Assembly: GCA_009363875.1 (NCBI GenBank)
Contig: CM018682.1
Coordinates: forward strand, 56,628,031-56,692,030
Reading direction: 5' to 3'
Source: Mikania micrantha
Taxonomy: Eukaryota > Streptophyta > Magnoliopsida > Asterales > Asteraceae
Length of the DNA stretch: 64,000 bases
How positions within the stretch are numbered: position 1 is the first letter of the stretch; each line of letters opens with the position of its first letter. Below, one piece after another: positions 34,388 through 47,317 of this stretch. The notes beneath the pieces are model-generated. The model saw only the letters and a list, made by a program, of their open reading frames with translations. It ran no database searches and was not told where the DNA came from. The position numbers and the translations under genes were made by a program.

Positions 34388-35280
34388 TAGTTAGGCACGG
34401 GGTGCCATTGTCTATTATTTCAGACCGGGACAGTTGATTTACTTCGCGGTTCTGGCAATCATTGCAACAATCCTTAGGGACAAGTGTTAACTTGAGCACC
34501 GGTTATCATCCACAAACGGATGGACAAAGCGAGCGCACCATTCAAACCCTAGAGGATATGTTGAGAACATGCATCCTAGACTTCGGTGGAAGTTGGGACA
34601 CACACTTACCTCTCATTGAGTTCTCCTACAACAACAGCTACCACAATAGCATTGGATGTGCTCCGTTTGAAGCACCCTATGGTAGAAAATGTCGGTCTCC
34701 AATTTGTTGGACAGAAGTGGGAGATAACAGAATCACTGGGCCTGAACTTATTCAGGAAACTACTGATAAGATTACCCAGATACAACAGAGATTACAAGCA
34801 ACACGTAGCCGCCAAAAGAGTTACGCAGACAAACGGCGCAAGCCTTTGGAATTCGATGTGGGTGACCGGGTTATGTTGAAAGTGTCCCCATGGAAAGGCG
34901 TAGTTCGTTTTGGGGCTAAGGGAAAACTAGCACCTCGGTATGTCGGACCGTTTGAGATTACTCAACGCATAGGTCCTGTGGCATACAGACTCAGACTTCC
35001 TGATGAACTCAGCGGAGTACACGATGTTTTTCATGTATCAAACCTCAAGAGGTGTCTAGCTGACGAATCATTGATCATACCATTGGAAGAAATACAGGTT
35101 GATGAACAGTTACATTTCATTGAAGAACCTATAGAGATTATGGAACGTGAAGTCAAGAGACTGAAACGAAGCCGTATCCCTATTGTAAAGGTTCGATGGA
35201 ACTCCAAGCGTGGACCAAAATTTACCTGGGAGCGCGAGGACCACATGAAGACAAAGTATCCTCATCTGTTCGAGAATTGA
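34388..35280 (+). pseudogene. Tekay-A integrase C-terminal half and chromodomain
   Basis: After the frameshift, ISDRDS is followed by an in-frame TGA (about 34434), then LSTGYHPQTDGQSERTIQTL with the catalytic Glu. The C-terminal domain has GDRVMLKVSPWKGVVRFG, GPFEITQRIGPVAYRL and DVFHVSNLKRCL. The chromodomain, EEPIEIMEREVKRLKRSRIP...VRWNSKRG..FTWEREDHM, ends the product shortly before the polypurine tract. This domain places the element with Tekay/Del-type chromoviruses. The domain order matches Tekay-B closely. Confidence 0.9.
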
Positions 35281-35298
35281 AGCCTGATCTTGATGATT

Positions 35299-35334
35299 AA
35301 ATTTCGGGACGAAATTTCTTTAACAAGGGGAGAC
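35299..35334 (+). other. Tekay-A palindrome and polypurine tract before the 3' LTR
   Basis: AAATTTCG-GGA-CGAAATTT is followed by CTTTAACAAGGGGAGAC, ending at the LTR start. Tekay-B has the same layout on the minus strand. The purine run is the expected second-strand primer. The palindrome next to it is conserved in both elements. Confidence 0.8.
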
Positions 35335-38300
35335 TGTAACATCAAGTACCAGATCGTCCGGCAAGTCCGTACGGTACGTTTACTTTCACTATTTACTATC
35401 TGTAAATACGTATACGTGAACAGTGTTTGTGATAACAGAATTCAAAGTACAAGAAACAGTTGTACGTATTTAAGCGAAAACTTAAATAATGTAAGTACAA
35501 CACACAAGAATAAACAATAGTTGTTAGTATTTAAGTGAAAACTTAAATACTGTAATTACAACACGCACGAGGAACAATAGTTGTTAGTATTTAGGTGAAA
35601 ACCAAAGTACAAATAATACAACGAATCAAGAGATACAACGATGTTCAAGTAAACGACAAGTACAAGTCGGTTGCGATCTGGTATCCCCAGATGACAGGAA
35701 TCAGATGGCCGACAAATCAGAACAAAAAAAAACAAGGTAAAAATATGAAGTTTAGTTGAGTCCGTCGGTGAGGAAACACAATTCAAACACAATTGCAGTG
35801 TTATTTCAGAATAACGAACTGACAGTGTGTTTGCGTGGGTGATGATTCACACAAACATATCTGTGAGTTTAGAGTTCTGAAATAATGACTGAAAAGTAGA
35901 AAACAAAAGTCAGAAAGCAAAACCATCGTCGTGTTCGTTCGGGTGACGATTCGAACGAATACGCGCGAAGGTGACGCGATCTGACGAAACGAAACCGATA
36001 AACGATACGAACGGAATTAATTTACTAAAATAAAATATTTAATGTTTTACAATTTTGAAACTCATTAAATAAATAAATGAATTATTTTTATTTAAAACCG
36101 TAAAAACGCGCGTTACGTTCCAGAAACGTAACGAAAACGCGAACCGAACAACGAAAAACGAACCCGAACTCACTCGTGGTATAAATACCTTGAATGAGTC
36201 TATTTTCTCATTTTTCACTTCATCTTCTCTCCCACAAACCCTAATTCCCGGTTTTGAAACCCATCACCATTTACAACCTTCTCTCTTCCATATCTCCCTC
36301 ATTTCTCCACCAAATCACTCCATTTTTGAACCTACACGAAGCTCTCATCATCCTCTAATCAAAAGTACAACGGATCGGAGGTGAAACCAACAAAATCAGA
36401 GGTAAAATCGACCCCAAAGCCCCGAAAAATTAGGGTTTTTGGCCTTTTTGTCTAACCTCAACCCTAACCGGTTAACCACCTTCTAAACCCGAACCCAACG
36501 ACCCCAAGAACCACCCCTAGTGTATGCCACCTTCGAAACCACAACACAACCTCGAAATGGAGAAGGTGCTGGTCGCCGCCCTGTTGAGGCCGAATGAGAC
36601 ACCATAGGTCGCCGAAGGGGAGTACTCATGTGGTTCGGCCGAATGGCCACAAGCGCCATAGGTTCATTCGCCGGTCACACCCCCCTTCGCCCACCTCCAT
36701 TCGCTGGTTAACTTCATTCGGCTGCTGCCATTCGCCACCTCCATGCTCACGACTGTCTCACTCGCTGGCCACCACTCCTTCGCCTCCGTTTCATTCGCCA
36801 AAGGGACCCATTCGACCACCTTTCGGACATGTCCTCATTCGGTGGTCAGTTCTCATTCGGAGATGGCCAGTCGCTGGAATTTCCCCATTCTCCGAATCAC
36901 TTTGCTTCGGCCAAGAATGATTATTCGATCATCACCATTCGCAGCTCACATTCATACGGCCACTTTTACTCAGGCCCCTCTAGGCCCAATAGCATTAAGC
37001 AGGCCCAACGACATTCCCTCGGCCCACAGCCTACTAGCCGGCCAGAAGTCTACCTAAAACAGCCCACAAATTCCAAACGGCCCAATTGGATAATTAGGCC
37101 CAAACCTCATTTCTAGGTGGCCCAAGGAACTAGCCAACAACACCATACATTGGGCCCCCACACACCCACACGGCCCAAGTACTGAATTGCGGCCCAATTG
37201 TTTGGGCTAGTCCACTTACATTCGGCCCACTCTTTAATTGGACTAGATTAACATTTGGCCCACATGGGATAGGTTGTAACTAAAACAATAAATTAAGTTG
37301 TAAAGATAACATGCATGGGTAATTCTACATTACTATAAAACTGGTAATGAGTTTGGTCAAACAACATTTGTGAAAACTTTAAAACATAAACCTAAGTTCA
37401 TTCGTAAGGTTACTTATTAAGCCTCATATCACAATAATTAATGAGCAAATGATGATAAGATTTAAGATTCAAGAATGGGTTAAAATCAACTACATAACAT
37501 CAAGACATGAGACACTAATGAGCTATAACAATCGGAACAGGGCCAAATAACGACCGAGACCTACGAGTGTTAGACAAAATTATGACTAACACCTACCCAC
37601 ACACACAAGAATCCCTACAAATGTATAATTATAAGCTAAGAACATCGTGAAATCAATACAGGATCGTGAAAACAAACTCAAGTACAACAAAGAGCGCGTG
37701 CATTCTTGTTTAGGCGAAGTCAATTACAACAACTACAAGGTGAGTTCATATGTCCCTTTTCTTTAATCTTAACTGATTTTAAACTCTCGGGGCTGAGAAA
37801 CATGCTTAACTTTTAATTATTTAAAAGTTTAATGTTTAACATATTGCTTATACTTTGATTTAGATAATACTTAATTGTTTATTATCGTTTATCATGGTAT
37901 GCATGCTTGTATGATTATGACATGACAGGGATAATCAGATGAACAAGATAATATATCTTATTAATTCATCAATACATTAGAATAATATAGTTATAAGATT
38001 TTATCTTATAACACTCAATTATTCTTACATAAACAGACAATGGAACAATTACAAGTAAACATATGAATGTTATAAAGATATTACATATCTTCGTATTAAC
38101 ATTCGATACAAGAGTTAAGTAAGTGTAATAGGACAAGTCCTTTTTACATTTAGCTTTACAACTCAACACATATTACAAGAGTACAAGGAACAAAGAATGA
38201 TAATCATGATAATGTAACTTCATGATAACAACATCATTCACTCAGATAATTAACATAACTTAATAAGACAAGTTCTTATTTAACTTTGTTAATATCATGT

Positions 38301-39713
38301 AGAACATACAACAATGAGAACAATGATACAGATGAACACAATTACAATTAGTTACTATTGACCTGTTGTATTATATCACTTCAATCATGTGCCAAATTGT
38401 ACAAGTGATCATGTAAGCCCCTTTTAATTCGCTAACCAGTTAGTTTGATGTGACTAAACCGACGATGGCATAGTGGTACCATAGGTTTGACACACCTCTA
38501 GCTTGTAGGGCTAGTATGTTGATCGTATTGATTCATTGGCCGGTAACGTATGATCGGTGACAGGGCGACTTCAAGTCAGGTTCTGGTAAGCGACACATGG
38601 TGATATTAATCTACAGTGATAAGTAATTAATCCAGCGGAAACCCTATTGATTAGTAGATTGAGAAAGTGATCTACTCTCATGTTACACTACTAGTAATAG
38701 ATTTCGTTGAGGACACGGTACATATACGGTGGTAGAGGTAAATCGAATGCATTGTAGTCTGATTATGTGAGGATTACAATGGATTCCTTTTAGGCTCTAT
38801 GCACTATAGTTCAAGAACAAATTTCAATTGGTTAACTAACACTCTTAATATCTAAAAGTGGAACAATAGTTAACCCCCACAAGAATGGAATAATATAAGG
38901 AACAGATTAAATCAATCTAAATTCCTTAACACATAGAGAGGTTATCAATACTTCGGTTTGATAACTAAACCCCTCATATTATGTTATTCTATACATGATA
39001 TAACGAAAGAATACATAATGAGCAAATCAATCAATTGGGAGATGAAAATGGATATTCTTAGTTGTATTACAAGTAGTGTGGAATTCAATTGAGTATGTGG
39101 TGGGGTGGCGTCTGGGCTTGACCCTTTCGTATGCCCCTATATATAAGCATACTTGATGGAGTGAAATACCACTTGTATATATAACTAAGGAGAGGCCATT
39201 GGGTGGAACAAGTGGATTCAATTAATGCAAGTATCAAATATAACATTGTGACTGTGTGCATGAACAATTCAAGGTTTTCAATATTCAAACTTATGAACTC
39301 ACCAACCTAGTGTTGACTTTGTTTTAAATGCATGTTATCTCAAGTGACGAACATGTTTAAGTCACCAGATTTCAAGATCATAGCTAGAGGACTTTTAGAA
39401 GACCTAGCTGCATTTTGTGTGATCATTACTTTTGGAATGACAAAAACATTGAATCATATTTTGTAGATCTTGTACAGTTACAAGATATAAACATATTGAT
39501 TCTTTTGGATGGATTTATGGGGTTAAATTATGAACGATACTTTGTAATTTAACTTTATAATTCTATATCATTGTCATGTTTACATTTCTCAATTATACAT
39601 CATGTGCTATGCAAACAATCTGATCAATTGATTATCATTCAAGATATCGCGCCCCGGGAACCTTCCGCCCGACGGGAAAGCACGATCTGTTCCCGCCGGC
39701 CTGGGGTGTGACA
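35335..39713 (+). repeat. Tekay-A 3' LTR
   Basis: This is the intact 4379-bp LTR. It includes the three GAAA hairpins (about 35465-35610), TATA box at 36180-36187, the CATTCG array (about 36587-36956), the GGCCCA cluster (about 36972-37266) and hairpin copy E (39057-39189). It shows where Tekay-B hit the 5' copy (TATTG at 39493-39497). No gene is supported. About 37290-38740 is AT-rich and otherwise unremarkable. Confidence 0.94.
39057..39189 (+). other. Inverted repeat with conserved core (hairpin copy E, 3' LTR)
   Basis: This is the LTR counterpart of copy D, with the same arms and core. It is not independent evidence for conservation, since the two LTRs of one element are copies. Confidence 0.7.
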
Positions 39714-39718
39714 AGAAT

Positions 39719-40171
39719 CCCGTGGTTTTAACCCCATATGATGCCCAAAATCCATGTTCATAGTTCAAAATTGTTTAGGATCCAAGTTAAAATATAGAAT
39801 TATTAGGGTTTGGGTTGACTCATAGCTAGCCACCCTTAGTTAATATTTATTTCCAACACCCTCACTTATAGTTTCATTTAATAACATCCAAGTGTTCTAA
39901 ACCCATGTGATAGTTACAATCCATGTTTGTACCTTATATTAGTTTAGAGAAATTGGTGTTGAAATCCATAGCATAGGTGATACACAAAACCGATTTATAA
40001 ACTACAAAACCCTAATGTGATCTCATGCATGTAATCACGTCCCACCCTCATGCATGGCTAACCATATGCAACACTTAGTTCATCCTAGGGTTGTGGTGCG
40101 AATGACATGAGGACCGTATGACTTGCATGCGAGTGATGGTCGGCAGAATAGAGCTCATGCGAAGGGAATGC
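39719..40171 (-). mobile_element. Solo Gypsy LTR, segment 2 of 3
   Basis: Continues segment 1 after the second AGAAT of Tekay-A. No coding sequence. Near the end it carries CATGCGAG/CATGCGAAGG words that continue in segment 3, supporting the join across Copia-II. Confidence 0.65.
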
Positions 40172-40616
40172 TGTAGATTTGCTCTTGATCGATCAACGAA
40201 ATTCTATTAACAATCAAATCTATGGGGAATCTAGATTAGATCTATATGAATCAAAGATACACAATCATTTATATAAACATCATTTCATTAAGCAACACAA
40301 TCTGATTACAATGAAATGAAACATGAACACACAGTTCATACAATCTCACACATGTTCTCTCACTCTCAGATCTGTCACACATATAAAAACTAATAGACAA
40401 ACCTGCTATATATATATAACAGTCAAACGAACCTAGCCGAACCCTTAGGTTCGCCAGCCGAACCTTGAGGTTCGCTGGACGAACCTGTACACTACATAAC
40501 ATAGGTTCGCCGAACCTTTATAAAACCTTGCCTAGGTTCGTGGACCAGACGAACCTTAGCAAAACCTACATTAACTTATACATTTTGAAAGCAAACTATT
40601 ACAAAATGTCCTAACA
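40172..40616 (-). repeat. Copia-II 3' LTR
   Basis: Starts TGTAGATTTGCTC, ends GTCCTAACA. TATATATATATA at about 40407-40418 is the likely TATA box. In the 5' LTR it is reduced to TATATACATA. Four to six CGAACCT/AGGTTCG words lie at 40428-40560. The LTRs differ by only a few bases. Confidence 0.93.
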
Positions 40617-40632
40617 AACTCCCCCTTAATAG
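40617..40632 (-). other. Copia-II 3' polypurine tract
   Basis: The minus strand reads CTATTAAGGGGGAGTT directly before the LTR edge. Confidence 0.75.
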
Positions 40633-40661
40633 TTGCTTCAAAATCTTCAAAGTCTTTATCT

Positions 40662-42632
40662 TCAATCTACCACCTGAGCTCCACTTGATTCTTCACAAAC
40701 ATTATCTGCAACACGAATAACAACTGACTTTGGAATCTTTGACAGTCTTTCAGCTTCCAACTTTGCATCTCTATCATTGATCTCTTTCTGCAATTTCATC
40801 AACTCAACGTATAAGTAATTCACATCATCCCATCTACATCCAGAGTGAATTCCCAACGTATAACACATTCTTGCTGTCGTTGGAAATTGTACAGCCATGT
40901 CTTTGTAACTAACACCAACATCATGAAATCCTTCACTTGCATAGATTTCAACTTCATTGAGTAAATCAATATCTTTCTTTGAACAGTTAACCAACCACAC
41001 TGGATCAAGCAACCTAATCACCCTCCAATTCTCATTTTCTTTCAAGAGAATAACAACTTCAGAAGTTCTTTCATCATAGAACCAAAATTTAAAATAACCA
41101 TTCCAATTTTGTTATATCTTTCTCAATCTTGGTCTAGAATAAACTTTTGGCTTTGGATACACATATGAATTATGTTTCAACACTGAAAATTGTGGAACCA
41201 ACCAATTCCATCCAGACTTAGCTTCTTTCTTCAATAGCTTTTTAAATCTTTCATTATGTTTCGTCTGAATAGGCTTTATCATTCTCAGTCTTGATAATTG
41301 CATACACTCAAAAGAAGGTAATGACATAATGTCAACTGCTTTTCCAAAGTATTGGCAACCATCAGTTCTTTTAACAACATAGCATCCTTTGTTCTTCAAA
41401 CTTCCAGGAATGTTGTGAAAGTAACCATAAATCACAATTCTTCCTCTCATCTTAGATTTAGATCCAATCTTAAATCTTGAGAATTGTCTTGATTGATCTA
41501 CTTTAACTTTTTCATCAAACACTTCAACCATTTGCTTAAAAATCATTAAATGATCAATGATATACTTGTTTTCTTCTTGACTTTCTCTCCACATATGCAT
41601 ATGGGTCTTGGTCTTCATTGGATCAACTATTGTACTTGGAACTCTTTTCTGAACTTCAATATCAAAGATTTTCTTCAAAGTTTGCAAATTATACAAATTC
41701 TCATCAACATGATCATCTTGTTCAACTTCAAAAGACTGATCTAATTCTCCAGCTATCATCTTTCCTGAATCATTTGCATTATGTAGATCATTAACTTTCA
41801 CTCCAAACAACAAAGCTAGATCTTCTTTAGAATATCCGCCTTCAATCTCTCCTTCCTCCAAATCTCTAACTTCATTCCTTCCATTGACTTGTTTTAATAA
41901 TTCCATAAATGTAGGCAATGAACTATCAACAGCTTGCTTTGGATACTCCAACTCTGTCAAATCTTCAATTTCTACATCTTCAATATCCTTGGCTTTATCA
42001 GATGAAACAGATGAAATAGGATTAGCATCAAAAGAAATTCCAGAAGGCCTGTAAATCACTATCGCTCCAGTTATGGAATTCAATCCACTTGAACTTCCAA
42101 TTCCAGCCATATCCCCATCATCATCTTCACCATCATCATTGAAATTATTAAAGCTTGGATGTTCATCAACATTAGAGTGTTCATAATCAACTTTCTCTTC
42201 TTCTTCCTCATCATCAATATTAACATACACTGGATCAGTACTAGCACCAGTAACTTCAGCTTGAGTTCCAGAAAGACTGACTTTGACTTGAATATTATTC
42301 ATCTTTTGCTTCAACACTTGATTCTCTTTCTTTAACTCATCAAGTTCAACATTCTGTTTCTCAGTCAATATCTCCAATGAAGCAATTCTATCATTCATCA
42401 ACTTCTTTTCCAGCAAGTCCTCTTCTCTCCATTTCTGAAGTTGAGCAATATGGCTTCTCATCACATCCATATCAGTTTGACTTGAAGAAGATGGTTGTTT
42501 AGTTTCAGCTTTCTCCTTCTGTTTCCTGTACTTGTCAAACTCTTGTGATAGAATAGAAATTCTCCGTCTCAACTCAGAGTCATCATAATCCAATGAGAAT
42601 TTTAAGTCTAGATCATCTAATCCCTCAAACAA
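40662..42632 (-). pseudogene. Copia-II accessory ORF, C-terminal half
   Basis: One frame (506 codons, 41112-42632) plus an in-frame continuation after a stop near 41112 (40662-41045). It begins with a coiled-coil-like, charged stretch (LRRRISILSQEFDKYRKQKE, LDELKKENQVLKQKMN). Acidic segments follow (DDEEEEEKVDY, DDGEDDDGD), then a conserved part with SKMRGRIVIYGYFHN and YFGKAVDIMSLPSFECMQLS. The last part, LLDPVWLVNCSKKDIDLL, resembles the end of the Copia-I accessory frame. No membrane helix, signal peptide or enzyme motif is visible. Function unknown, and the homology is only to the other accessory frame. Confidence 0.65.
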
Positions 42633-43067
42633 AGAACCACCTCTGAAGGTAGAAGCTTATTGGAATGACGTTGTAACTGTTGTAGCATTCACAAATGAAG
42701 GCATGAATGATGCAACATTTACAAAATAAGGATTAGGCATGAAAGTTTATGAATGATCAAGAATTGGAGAAGTAGAAACAACAGCTTCTTGAACAGTCAC
42801 AGCAACTGAAGCAGGTATAGATATAGGAATAGAAGCAAATGTATAAGAATTAATGAATATATTAAAGAATAGAATATATAATTTCAAATAACTGTTAAAT
42901 ATTATAGAACATAACGATTAATCTAGCGATATAGAAATTTCATTTTTTTTATCACTATTAATTTATCACGATTAAATATTCAATCTTTTTTTTTATTCAA
43001 TATGAAAAAAAATCGATCGTTCAAGTATTCGAAATTGAAGGGGAAAATCAGTGGAAGAGAGACAGAT

Positions 43068-44533
43068 TTATAGGGTATGTATCCACCTATATTGAATTGC
43101 GGATACAGAAATGATAAAATCGTTTTTGATTGCATTGAATATGAGCCTCCTATAGAAGATGAAAGAAGATAGACAAGAAATCAAAGACAAAGAGGAGAAA
43201 ACACTTTTTCGAGTCACTGAAGAAGATACAATAATCCTAGGAATCCTTGACTTCTTCTTCTTAGGAACCTTAGCCATCCTCTTCTTCTTCTTAGGCCTTG
43301 ATGTCTCTGGTTCATCAATTGTAAAGTTAGGATCATTCACCTCTTCCCTTTCTTCTTCATTCTGTTGTTGTACTGGCCTTTTCTTTAGTCTCCTCACCAT
43401 TCTGTTGCCAACTTGAACTGTTTCCATCTCAGACTCAGTAGATTCTTCATCAGCTTCAGCACCAACATCTTCAGCATCAACATGTGGAGAAGAAGCAGTA
43501 GCATCTTCTTGTCTTTGAGCATCTTGTTCACATGGATATATCACTTGAAGAGGAACCAATGTAGTAGGAGTTACATTTGGTGTTTCTTGAACTGGATCTT
43601 GTGTTTGTTAATGTGACTGAGAAAATTGAGCTTGAGACTGTCTAGCTTGTGGATTTTGAGGAAGAGGTGATGGTTGTTGATCATCATCATCATCATCCAA
43701 CTGTTCATTGTCTGAATTTGAATCTTCATGTCTCCAAGCATCATCCAAAGGAGCAATATAGTTAGCTCTAGCACAATGACCCACCAAATCTTTTATCAGA
43801 ATGTCATTAGTACTCTTCTGATAAATCTTAACTTGTCCAAGACTAGAATCAGTCATGTGCTTTAGCTAGAGAATGTTAGAAGCAACCCTTGGCAAATTCT
43901 GTTTAGGAAGTCTCTCATCAATCGGCATCTGAATGAATGTGGGATACATATAAAATATGTCTTTTGCCTTGTTATGTTATCTGACAAGTATCTAAAGATC
44001 ATCACAGAGAAGTTGAACGGATTGTTTAGAATCAATGCCACCATAGCAGACCTCATCAGATCTCTCAACTCATCAAAAGTACCCTTCCTCATGCTAAGAC
44101 AGTGAAGAAGTACATGAGTCAAATACTTGTACTGTAAAGGCAACTTGCCTTTCTTGATAGAATATTCACTGTATACTCCAAAGTATCTTATCCTCATAAA
44201 GCATCCCTTGATACACCTTTCAGGAATCCAAGTCATTCCTGCAGGTTCACCACCAAACTGTAAAACTCTCCTGATGGCAGCTTCAGTAACTCTAATGGCT
44301 TGACCAAGCACATTAGCTTCAATCACATAGGCATCATCCACAGTAATCAATCTAGCAGACTCCCAGAAACTCTGAATATGTGATCTATAGATGTTGCATG
44401 AGTTGGAGATAGCATAATACATCCTTGATCGTCTAAAAAACTCAATCATCGGTCGAAATTCCTTGCCATTCTTCGTCGTTGGATGCAAATAAGCACACAT
44501 ATTGTGTTTATCTCCAAAGGTAATAGTTTCCAT
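43068..44533 (-). pseudogene. Copia-II accessory ORF, N-terminal half
   Basis: The start is METITFGDKHNM at 44533, supported by the same position and spacing as in Copia-I and by a splice acceptor two bases upstream. The N-terminal domain shows SFWESARLI, VTEAAIRRVLQFGGE, YKYLTHVLLHCLSMRKG and NPFNFSVMIFRYL. A frameshift near 43950 and a TAG near 43875 follow. The frame then runs through a Gln/Asp-rich segment (43608-43856) and an acidic, then Lys-rich segment (43068-43559, RPKKKKRMAKVPKKKKS), in the same frame as 40662-42632. Between 42633 and 43067 the frame is degenerate. Confidence 0.65.
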
Positions 44534-44556
44534 TCCTACAATCAAAACAAACACCA
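44534..44556 (-). promoter_or_regulatory. Predicted 3' splice site before the accessory ORF (Copia-II)
   Basis: The minus strand reads GGTGTTTGTTTTGATTGTAG followed by GA and the ATG. The T-rich tract plus TAG is a plausible acceptor, in the same place as the stronger one in Copia-I. Confidence 0.4.
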
Positions 44557-46544
44557 ATTAAAAAATCAAAAATCAAAAATCAAAAATCAAAAGTTTAAAA
44601 AAATTTCAAAAAAAATTTCTAAGTATGGAACCAGCGAACCCTCCCTGTGCCGAACCTAGATTAGACGAACCTAACTACAAGACAAACCTGTTTAAAACTA
44701 ATGAACCTATAAATGAATGAACCTTGAACATACATCGAACCTTATGGTCAAACGAACCTTTGACCAAACAAGGTTCGGTTCATTAATGTGAAGAGGTTCG
44801 GCCCGAACCTTTTAAGTTCAAACGAACCTATTCAAATCAACGAACCTGTGTTCAGTTACACGAACCTGTTCCAGTTTAAAACCCAAATTCAAATCTATGA
44901 ATTAGATTAAACAAACTATATCCAAAGGATCGCCATTCATAGATGAAAAATTTTAATGAAAGCAATTTCTCCCAAAATTAGATTTAAACAGATTTAAAGT
45001 CAAGTATATAGGTTCGACTAACTAGATCTAAAAATCAAAAAATCTACAAATCTAGCCGGTCAAACTCCAATCTATTTACCTATTTCGAATCACAATAAAA
45101 TTCCGAAACCAATGATATAAGGCAAAGATATTGAATGAACGAGGATCGAAAAAATCAAAATCAAGTGCGAAGGTTCGTGAAAGTGGTTCTGATGAAAGTG
45201 ACGAAGCTTATTCACGAACCTTTGTATTTAAACGAACCTGTGAACAAACCTTTTAAACGAACCTTCAACCAAACCTTTTGAACGAACCTTCAACCAAACC
45301 TGTTGAACGAACCTTTCCACAAACCTTTTGGATGAACATACTCACAAACCTATCAGACGAACCTCCAAGCAAACCTTTTCAAAATTCAATTTTATTTATA
45401 ATTTCAAACAAACCAATGTTTTAATGTTTCAGAGTTAAAACAAATAATCAAAAATTATTGATTTAACATAAGATAAAAACCAAAAATCTTTTTGTATTTT
45501 TCAAATTTTATATCAAACACACTACAAATGTAATGAACCTAATTATGAAATATGAAAATAACCAAAACAAACACATATTTTTGGTGAGAAAGATTCAGAC
45601 ATGAGATCATTTTGTATTACAATCATCAACACACCTGATTGAATTAATGAATATATTTATCAGCATATTACAATTCAAAGATGATTGTCAGTATATGAAT
45701 CCTCTTTAACTTTAATTACTTAGTTAAGATATCAACTGAAACAAAATCATCAAATACTTTATGTTCTCCATTTACTTGAACACATCCCCGTTTTGTGAAT
45801 AATTAAACAAACAATAATGTCCTTGAAACAATTTACTTCAATTTTAACTAGCTTGATCATGCAAAAACAAAATAGAATTTCTTTTTGAAAAACAACAAAA
45901 TGTAAAACAAATTTAAATTGTTCAAAATCAAGGAATCAAGGTTGATACTTTCGTATGCTCAGATGATCCAGAAAATGAACGAAACAATAATTTAAGATTA
46001 AGCTTTTAACAATCAGATCGATATTTTCATATACGCAGTGACTGTCCAAAACTTAATCAAACCAAGAAAACAAATTTGAATTGTTTAAAGCTATAACAAT
46101 CAGATCGATACGTAAGTATACACAGAGAATGTTTCAGCTTTAAACTAAAACAAAAGAAAAACCAAATTTAGAATTTCTTTTAAAATTGAACACATGATCA
46201 AAAACTAGTAAATTAATAATAATTGTTCAAGAAACATATTGTAAGATTAACACCCACTCATTCAGGACAAAGCTAAGCATTGTATTCTAAGCAACTGTTT
46301 CCCACAAAATATAATCAAAATTTTGTCAAATGTTATCTCAACTAAGTTATAAACCTACCAACATATCATACTAAGTAATTGTAAATACTCTTTATGTTTA
46401 AATTCTTGTATGATACAGATGTCCTTCCGATTGCTACAATGTACTATCATTTCTCATTTAGTCGAATCAATTTCACAAAATTTTAATGTTTTTTAATGTT
46501 TTTGTGTTTTTGATTTTTCAAATGTTTTTTAAGTTTTCAAAATT
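44557..46544. other. Non-coding Copia-II region with CGAACCT words
   Basis: No gene is supported. An (AAAATC)n run lies at about 44560-44590. CGAACCT or AGGTTCG words are dense at 44630-44890 and 45170-45380. AAAATCTTTTTGTATTTTTC at about 45483 matches the repeat near 8855 in Copia-I. The rest, 45500-46544, is AT-rich. Confidence 0.6.
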
Positions 46545-46557
46545 TTCTCCCCCTAAA
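46545..46557 (-). other. Internal polypurine tract after pol (Copia-II)
   Basis: TTCTCCCCCTAAA on the + strand, identical to the Copia-I tract, 62-63 bases beyond the pol end. Confidence 0.5.
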
Positions 46558-46619
46558 AACTAAAACACAAAATAAACAAAAACAATTAAAATATCTGATG
46601 TCAAGTCAATAAAAATTGA

Positions 46620-47282
46620 TTATGATGGAAGTTGATTTGAAATGACCTCGCCCATGACCCGAATGCCATTTAATTTGAGTAAATACTCAAAACTATTTTT
46701 ATCAAAAGCCTTGGTGAGAAGGTCTGCTCGTTGCTCATTTGTATGTATCTTCACCACATCAATAAGTTTCTTTTCATAGCAATCGCATATGAAATGAAAC
46801 CTAATGTCAATGTGTTTAGAACGTGAATGATACACTGGATTCTTTGTTATAGCAATAGCAGCCTCATTATCAACACGAATTGGGGTCTTAAGATAGTTCA
46901 AACCATACTCTCTTATCTGTTGTTGTATCCACAATACTTGTGAACAACTGGCAGCAGCTACATACGCAGCTTCACAAGTTGAAGTAGCCACATATGTTTG
47001 CTTTTTACACTGCCAAGAAACTAATCGTTCCCCAAAAAATTGTGCACCACCAGTTGTGGATTTTGCATCTGTCTTCCATCCTCCATAATCGGAGTCACTC
47101 TAGGCATTGAAGGAAAAGTTATCATCCTTAGGATACCACAGACCGGTGTCTGGTGTACCCTTCAGATAATGAAGTATTCTCTTAACTGCAATCAGATGTG
47201 ACACTTTAGGTTTTGATTGATATCTTGCACAGATACTTGTAGAAAAAACAATATCTGGTCTTGAGGCAGTCAGATACATCAA
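46620..47282 (-). pseudogene. Copia-II RNase H domain
   Basis: The upstream part (47100-47282) has YLTASRPDIVFSTSICARYQ and HLIAVKRILHYLKGTPDTGL, the end of the RT/connection region. The RNase H part starts MATSTCEAAYVAAASCSQVL, then IRVDNEAAIAITKNPVYHSR, SKHIDIRFHFICDCYEK and RADLLTKAF. The catalytic D-N and H-x-D blocks are intact. A stop at about 47100 separates the pieces, and the D-[SA]D start block lies in the interrupted stretch. Confidence 0.87.
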
Positions 47283-47317
47283 ACTTCCAATAATTCCACG
47301 ATAAAGAGTAGGATTAA

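Larger units (their letters stand above)
14961..39713 (+). mobile_element. Tekay-A: Tekay-type chromovirus (Gypsy), split by Tekay-B
   Basis: The element is flanked by the 5-bp duplication AGAAT (14956-14960 and 39714-39718). The LTRs begin TGTAACATCAAGTACC and end GGGGTGTGACA. After removing the nested Tekay-B (19124-30298 plus one TATTG), the 5' LTR is about 4378 bp and the 3' LTR 4379 bp. Only about 4.8 kb of internal sequence carries gag, protease, RT, RNase H, integrase and a C-terminal chromodomain, an order and domain that identify a chromovirus. A primer binding site and polypurine tract are present. At least two frameshifts and three stops inactivate gag-pol. Confidence 0.93.

Noticed and set aside
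40428..45380. AGGTTCG words as Pol III B boxes or tRNA-derived repeats
   Set aside because: Only the GGTTCG core fits. No A box at suitable spacing and no tRNA fold was found.
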